Below are positions 60,516 to 64,000 of a stretch of 64,000 nucleotides of DNA, piece by piece (the first letter of the stretch is position 1; each line of letters begins with the position of its first letter). Origin of the DNA: Actinoallomurus oryzae (GTDB lineage: Bacteria > Actinomycetota > Actinomycetes > Streptosporangiales > Streptosporangiaceae); assembly GCF_039541955.1 (NCBI RefSeq), contig NZ_BAABHF010000034.1, forward strand, positions 1-64,000, in the 5' to 3' direction. Under the pieces are notes generated by a model that worked only from the letters and a program-made list of their open reading frames with translations, was not told the origin of the DNA and ran no database searches. Position numbers and translations under genes: made by a program.

Positions 60516-61557
60516 CACCGACGAGGCCGTCGATCGTCCACGCGGCCTCGCCCACGATCCGGGTGATCAGCTCGGCGCACGACGGCAGATCGTCGATCAC
60601 CCCGACGACCTGCCCGGACGCCATCACGCCGAGGTCGGGACGCCCGTCCACCATGGCGGCCTTGAGCAGCATCGGCGTGTTGGCCGCCATCAGCACCTGT
60701 GACCACGACAGGTCCGCGCCGCGCCGCATGGCCAGCCCGTCCCGCACCATCGCCCGCCAGCCCGTCCCGGACAGCGCGCGGAACCGGGCGGCGCTCCTCA
60801 TCGCCCCGGCGAGCCGCCGTACCCGCCCATGGGTCTCCAGGCCGTCGACCAGCCCTGTCCGCAGCACGCGGTGCGGCATGCCGTCCACCTGCCGCGTCAC
60901 CACGGTCTCCGCCATGTCCAGGTAGACCCGCTTGACCGCGTCCGGCACCGCGCTGTCGGAGGTGAGCAGGAACCGGGTGCCCATCGCCACCCCGGCCGCG
61001 CCGTACGCCAGCGCGGCGGCCAGCCCGCGCCCGTCGAAGAAGCCGCCGGCCGCGATCACCGGAATGTCCACCGCGTCCACCACCTGGGGGAGCAGCACGG
61101 TCGTGGCCACCGGGCCGGTGTGCCCGCCGCCCTCGCCGCCCTGCACCAGCACGGCGTCCGCGCCCCAGCCGGCCACCTTCTCGGCGTGCCGCCGGGCGCC
61201 CACGGAGGGGATGACCACGACCCCGGCGTCCTTCAGTCTCCCGATCAGCTCCCGCTTGGGCGCGAGCGCGAACGAAGCGACCCGTACGCCCTCCCTGACC
61301 AGCAGCTCGACCCGCTCCGGAGCGTCTCCGGCGTCGGCCCGGAGGTTCACCCCGAAGGGCGCGCCCGTACGGTCCTTGACCTCGCCGATCGCCGACGCCA
61401 GCTCCGGGACGGTCATCGTCGCCGACCCCAGCACGCCGAGCCCACCGGCCTCGGCCACCGCCGACACGAGCCGTGGCCCGGCCACCCAGCCCATGCCGGT
61501 CTGCACGACCGGATGCCGCACGCCGGTGAGCTCGGTGAGCGCGGTACGGAGAGTCAT
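60499..61557 (-). CDS. ipdC: Flavin-dependent oxidoreductase IpdC (nitronate monooxygenase fold)
   Basis: The 352-residue TIM-barrel protein of the 2-nitropropane dioxygenase family has PVVQTGMGWVAGPRLV, VQGGEGGGHTGPVATTVLLP and IPVIAAGGFFDGRGLAAALAYGAAGVAMGTRFL (FMN phosphate loop). Mycobacterial IpdC acts on HIP-pathway CoA intermediates (ring C/D) and lies directly after ipdB, as here. Its ATG overlaps the ipdB stop (ATGA). Last gene of the echA20-ipdA-ipdB-ipdC operon. Confidence 0.92.
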   Translation of the reverse strand: MTLRTALTELTGVRHPVVQTGMGWVAGPRLVSAVAEAGGLGVLGSATMTVPELASAIGEVKDRTGAPFGVNLRADAGDAPERVELLVREGVRVASFALAPKRELIGRLKDAGVVVIPSVGARRHAEKVAGWGADAVLVQGGEGGGHTGPVATTVLLPQVVDAVDIPVIAAGGFFDGRGLAAALAYGAAGVAMGTRFLLTSDSAVPDAVKRVYLDMAETVVTRQVDGMPHRVLRTGLVDGLETHGRVRRLAGAMRSAARFRALSGTGWRAMVRDGLAMRRGADLSWSQVLMAANTPMLLKAAMVDGRPDLGVMASGQVVGVIDDLPSCAELITRIVGEAAWTIDGLVGVRGAR

Positions 61558-62279
61558 CCGGGCACCTCGCGGTCGCGCAGCGCCTTCGGGTCCAGGAACT
61601 CGCGCAGGAGCCGCAGCTCCTCCTGATCCGGCGTACGGGTCGAGGGCACTTCGGCGGGGACGGCGAGCTCGAAGCCGGTCGCCGCGACCACGGCGTCCAC
61701 GGTCACGCCGGGGTGCGCCGAGACCAGCCGCATGGTGCCGCCCGGCCCGCCGAAGTCGAGGACGGCCAGGTCGGTGACCACCCGGCGCAGGTCGAAGGCC
61801 CCGCGGTCGGTGCCGACGCCGCTGACGAAGTCCACCTTCTCCACGAACACGCGCGGCGAGTGCCGGGGGATCCAGTAGCTCGTCGGGTTGCACCGGGTGT
61901 TGCCGGGCGCGCCGCGCGAGCCGAGCAGCTGCGCCTTCGGCCGCGCCCAGTCGCCGATGGCCGAGATGTTCGTGTTGCCGTACCGGTCGATCTGGCTCGC
62001 GCCCATCATCACGTGCCGCCGCCCGGTGGCGACCAGCCACAGGTGGTCGCGGAACGGCAGGCCGCCCTCGACCGGGCCGGGATCCGTGCCGAGCGGGATC
62101 GCCTCGGCGGTCAGCAGCGCGCCTCCGTCCGTGGTGAGCAGGCCGGGCTCGAACGTCATCCGGGCCAGCCGCGCTCCCAGGACCGAGCAGGTGCCCATCG
62201 CGGCGGCCAGGATCTCCCCGTCGCCCCGCCACGCCTCGGCGCAGGCCACGACGCAGACCTCCGCACGGGTGACTTTCAT
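61554..62279 (-). CDS. ipdB: IpdB, beta subunit of the COCHEA-CoA ring-D hydrolase
   Basis: The 241-residue protein has a family I CoA-transferase beta fold (AEVCVVACAEAWRGDGEILAAAMGT, HVMMGASQIDRYGNTNISAIG, VDFVSGVGTDRGAFDLRRVVTDLAV). With IpdA it forms the heteromer that hydrolyses ring D of COCHEA-CoA in steroid degradation (a CoA-transferase fold acting as a hydrolase). ATGA overlaps on both sides with ipdA and ipdC ensure balanced synthesis. Confidence 0.93.
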   Translation of the reverse strand: MKVTRAEVCVVACAEAWRGDGEILAAAMGTCSVLGARLARMTFEPGLLTTDGGALLTAEAIPLGTDPGPVEGGLPFRDHLWLVATGRRHVMMGASQIDRYGNTNISAIGDWARPKAQLLGSRGAPGNTRCNPTSYWIPRHSPRVFVEKVDFVSGVGTDRGAFDLRRVVTDLAVLDFGGPGGTMRLVSAHPGVTVDAVVAATGFELAVPAEVPSTRTPDQEELRLLREFLDPKALRDREVPG

Positions 62280-63115
62280 CGGACGGCCTCCTGGTATGCG
62301 GCCTCGTCGCCGTCGAGGTAGCGCCGCCGGAACTCCTCCCACGCCTCCGGGTCCGCCGCGGCCTTGGCGTACTTCTTCTGGAACGCCTCGTCCCGGTCGT
62401 GGTCGGGCTCACAGGCGGTGAAGTGCGCGCCGCCCGGCGTCTCGGCCACTCCGGTCACGTGCATGCGGCTGATCAGCAGCGACGGAACGCCGCCGTCACC
62501 GAGCAGCTCGGCGGTGTCCACGAGGCGCTCGCAGGTGACGTACGACGCCGTGGTCGCCGCCTTGACGAACAGGTCGTCCAGGTACGGATCGGTGCCGAGG
62601 TAGCGGGCGTTGCCGCGCCGGTCGGCGCGGTTCATATGGACGAGCGCGACGTCCATGGTCAGCGCCGGCATGGCCACCAGTTCCTCGTCGCCGTACGGGT
62701 CACGGATCGTCCTCAGCTCCGGGTCGACCCGCAGCAGGTCGGAGCCGAGCCCGGCGCGGGTGGGCAGGAACGGCAGCCGGTGGGCCGCGGCGTACAGCCC
62801 GAACATGAACATGCCCTCGTCGTACTCGGTGAACGCGACGGTCCCGTTCTGGCGGGCGGCGCGGAAGTGCGGTTCGAGCGCGATCGAGTCCAGCGTCACG
62901 AACGGTGCGATCACCCGGCGGACCTTGCCGTACGCGCAGAGCAGGCCGACGTCCGGCCCGCCGCACGCGACGACCGTCAGGTCGGTCAGCGGAGACCGGC
63001 AGATCGCCCGCACCAGCGCCATCGGCTTGCGCCGCGACCCCCAGCCGCCGATGCCGACCGTCATCCCGCTCTCCAGCGAGGTGGCCATCTCCTCGACCGT
63101 CATGAGCTTGCTCAC
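62276..63115 (-). CDS. ipdA: IpdA, alpha subunit of the COCHEA-CoA ring-D hydrolase
   Basis: The 279-residue protein has a family I CoA-transferase alpha fold: LMTVEEMATSLESGMTVGIGGWGSRRKPMALVRAI at the start, FTEYDEGMFMFGLYAAAHRLPFLPTRAGLGSDLL in the middle. Mycobacterial IpdA is 292 residues. GTG at 63115 is used because it overlaps the echA20 stop (GTGA). It pairs with IpdB. Confidence 0.93.
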   Translation of the reverse strand: MSKLMTVEEMATSLESGMTVGIGGWGSRRKPMALVRAICRSPLTDLTVVACGGPDVGLLCAYGKVRRVIAPFVTLDSIALEPHFRAARQNGTVAFTEYDEGMFMFGLYAAAHRLPFLPTRAGLGSDLLRVDPELRTIRDPYGDEELVAMPALTMDVALVHMNRADRRGNARYLGTDPYLDDLFVKAATTASYVTCERLVDTAELLGDGGVPSLLISRMHVTGVAETPGGAHFTACEPDHDRDEAFQKKYAKAAADPEAWEEFRRRYLDGDEAAYQEAVR

Positions 63116-63867
63116 GCGTGACCCTCCCGTCCGGAGACGAACGCGTCGCGGTGCCGGTCGCCGGCGCCCGCGAGGCTGAGCTCGAACGTGAAACCCTGCT
63201 CGAACCGGTAGCTGCGCTTGACGTCCACCGGGTCGATGCCGTTGAGGGACTCCTTGGCCCGCCGGATGACCAGCGGATCCTTGCCGGCGATCCGCCCGGC
63301 GACGCGCAGCGCGGCGTCCCGTAGCTCCTCGCGCGGCACGACCTCCAGCACCGAGCCGTACGCGTGGAGCTGTGCGGCCGTCGCGGTCCGGCACGTGTAG
63401 ACCATGGCGCGCATCAGGTGCTGCGGGACGAGACGGGCGAGGTGCGTCGCGGCGCCCAGCGCTCCCTGGTCCACCTCGGGCAGCCCGAAGGTGGCATCTT
63501 CACTGGCCACGATGATGTCGGCGTTGCCCGCGAGGCCGATGCCGCCGCCCAGGCAGAAGCCGTGGACCGCGGCGACGACCGGCACCTCGCACTCGTAGAC
63601 GGCGGCGAACGCGGCGAAGCAGCCCCGGTTGGCCCCCAGCAGCGCGTCGAAGCCCTCGGTCCGCTGCAACTCCTTGATGTCCACGCCGGCGTTGAAGCCC
63701 CGGCCCGCGGCGCGCAGCACCACGGCGCGCACCTGCCGGTCCCGGCCCGCGGTGGTGATCGCGTCGGCCAGGTCGTACCAGCCCTGGACGGTGAGGGCGT
63801 TCACCGGCGGCGCGTCGATGACGACCTCGGCGACTCCGTCGGGACGGACTGTGGTGGCGACTCCCAT
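63112..63867 (-). CDS. echA20: Enoyl-CoA hydratase-like ring hydrolase, EchA20
   Basis: The 251-residue crotonase-fold protein has GRGFNAGVDIKELQ (oxyanion strand), HGFCLGGGIGLAGNADIIVASEDATFGLPEVDQGA. In mycobacteria EchA20 hydrolyses a ring carbon-carbon bond of HIEC-CoA upstream of the IpdAB step. First gene of the leftward operon, starting 15 bp from a KstR2-like palindrome, with GGAAAGG before the ATG. Confidence 0.92.
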   Translation of the reverse strand: MGVATTVRPDGVAEVVIDAPPVNALTVQGWYDLADAITTAGRDRQVRAVVLRAAGRGFNAGVDIKELQRTEGFDALLGANRGCFAAFAAVYECEVPVVAAVHGFCLGGGIGLAGNADIIVASEDATFGLPEVDQGALGAATHLARLVPQHLMRAMVYTCRTATAAQLHAYGSVLEVVPREELRDAALRVAGRIAGKDPLVIRRAKESLNGIDPVDVKRSYRFEQGFTFELSLAGAGDRHRDAFVSGREGHA

Positions 63868-63881
63868 GGTGCTACCTTTCC

Positions 63882-63895
63882 ATCAAACGTTTGTT
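63882..63895. promoter_or_regulatory. KstR2-type operator, site 2
   Basis: ATCAAACGTTTGTT: an AnCAAACGTTTGnT palindrome, symmetric except at its second position. It lies in the 47-bp divergent region between echA20 and the SDR at 63915, and is near-identical to site 1 at 57906. Confidence 0.8.
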
Positions 63896-63914
63896 AGAAC
63901 AAGGAGGGTCGCCG

Positions 63915-64000
63915 ATGATCTGCGCGGGACGAGTCGTCATCGTGACCGGTGCCGGACGCGGGCTCGGGCGGGCGCACGCCCTGGAGTTCGCCCGGCAGGG
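63915..64000 (+). CDS. Short-chain dehydrogenase, Rv3548c-like (partial)
   Basis: The frame is open to the window edge. The first 28 residues read ICAGRVVIVTGAGRGLGRAH, the classical SDR cofactor motif TGAGRGLG. Divergent from echA20 across a KstR2-like site, as in mycobacteria, where Rv3548c flanks echA20. AAGGAGG lies before the ATG. Only the N-terminus is visible. Confidence 0.8.
   Translation, partial: MICAGRVVIVTGAGRGLGRAHALEFARQ

Noticed and set aside
1..64000. CRISPR arrays, tRNA/rRNA genes, insertion sequences, integrase or attachment sites
   Set aside because: None seen on either strand. The only transposase-like piece is the isolated HTH at 32.4-32.5 kb within a regulator gene.

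Overview
The window is about 70% or more G+C, GTG starts are common, genes are tightly packed with many ATGA/GTGA start-stop overlaps, and the gene content is actinobacterial: a fabD-fabH-acpP-fabF-accD operon behind a FasR-type PucR regulator, a DUF3145 protein, BTAD/AfsR-type and CGNR regulators, and a KstR2-type steroid ring C/D catabolic cluster. Gene content suggests a soil actinomycete of the Streptosporangiales type (Actinomadura-like). That placement is an inference, and no rRNA or tRNA was seen to test it.

Layout. 1-2.1 kb (minus): a sigma factor, two chained micro-ORFs, a small Ig-like-fold protein and the start of a large helical-repeat protein. 2.1-2.9 kb: a decayed locus with an aldolase stub and an operator-like palindrome. 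2.9-5.8 kb (minus): methyltransferase, alpha/beta hydrolase and a subtilisin-like protease. 5.9-8.1 kb (plus): apolipoprotein N-acyltransferase and a DUF3145 protein. 8.4-14.7 kb (minus): the type II fatty acid synthase operon with its regulator. 14.8-17.9 kb (minus): secreted DUF1023 hydrolase, then a NarL-type two-component system preceded by three tandem 68-bp micro-ORF units. 18-28 kb: mixed metabolic and regulatory genes, including a frameshifted AraC regulator. 28-31 kb: a divergent NAD-dependent DNA ligase, an EamA exporter and an Lrp regulator. 31.8-34.3 kb: a regulator with an IS30-like HTH, divergent from DUF4097 and hydrolase genes. 34-49 kb: accessory enzymes, two TetR loci, a Tat-exported propeller protein and a 1071-residue BTAD-AAA regulator. 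49-51.4 kb: a gene graveyard (5'-truncated ABC permease, 5'-truncated frameshifted phosphotransferase, S9 peptidase scrap). 51.4-54.2 kb: PAS, LysR, LysE and CGNR genes.

54.3 kb to the right edge is a steroid ring C/D and beta-oxidation cluster: MaoC hydratase, SDR, two acyl-CoA dehydrogenases, an SDR-kstR2-fadA6 operon, an echA20-ipdA-ipdB-ipdC operon and the start of another SDR. Two near-identical 14-bp palindromes of the KstR2 type lie in the two divergent promoter regions, so one TetR repressor probably controls both pairs of operons.

The least expected signal is a family of 23-24-codon micro-ORFs. They are joined to each other and to the next full gene by 4-nt ATGA/GTGA overlaps, carry their own Shine-Dalgarno in their last codons, and occur at two unlinked places (1407-1549 and 17716-17923).
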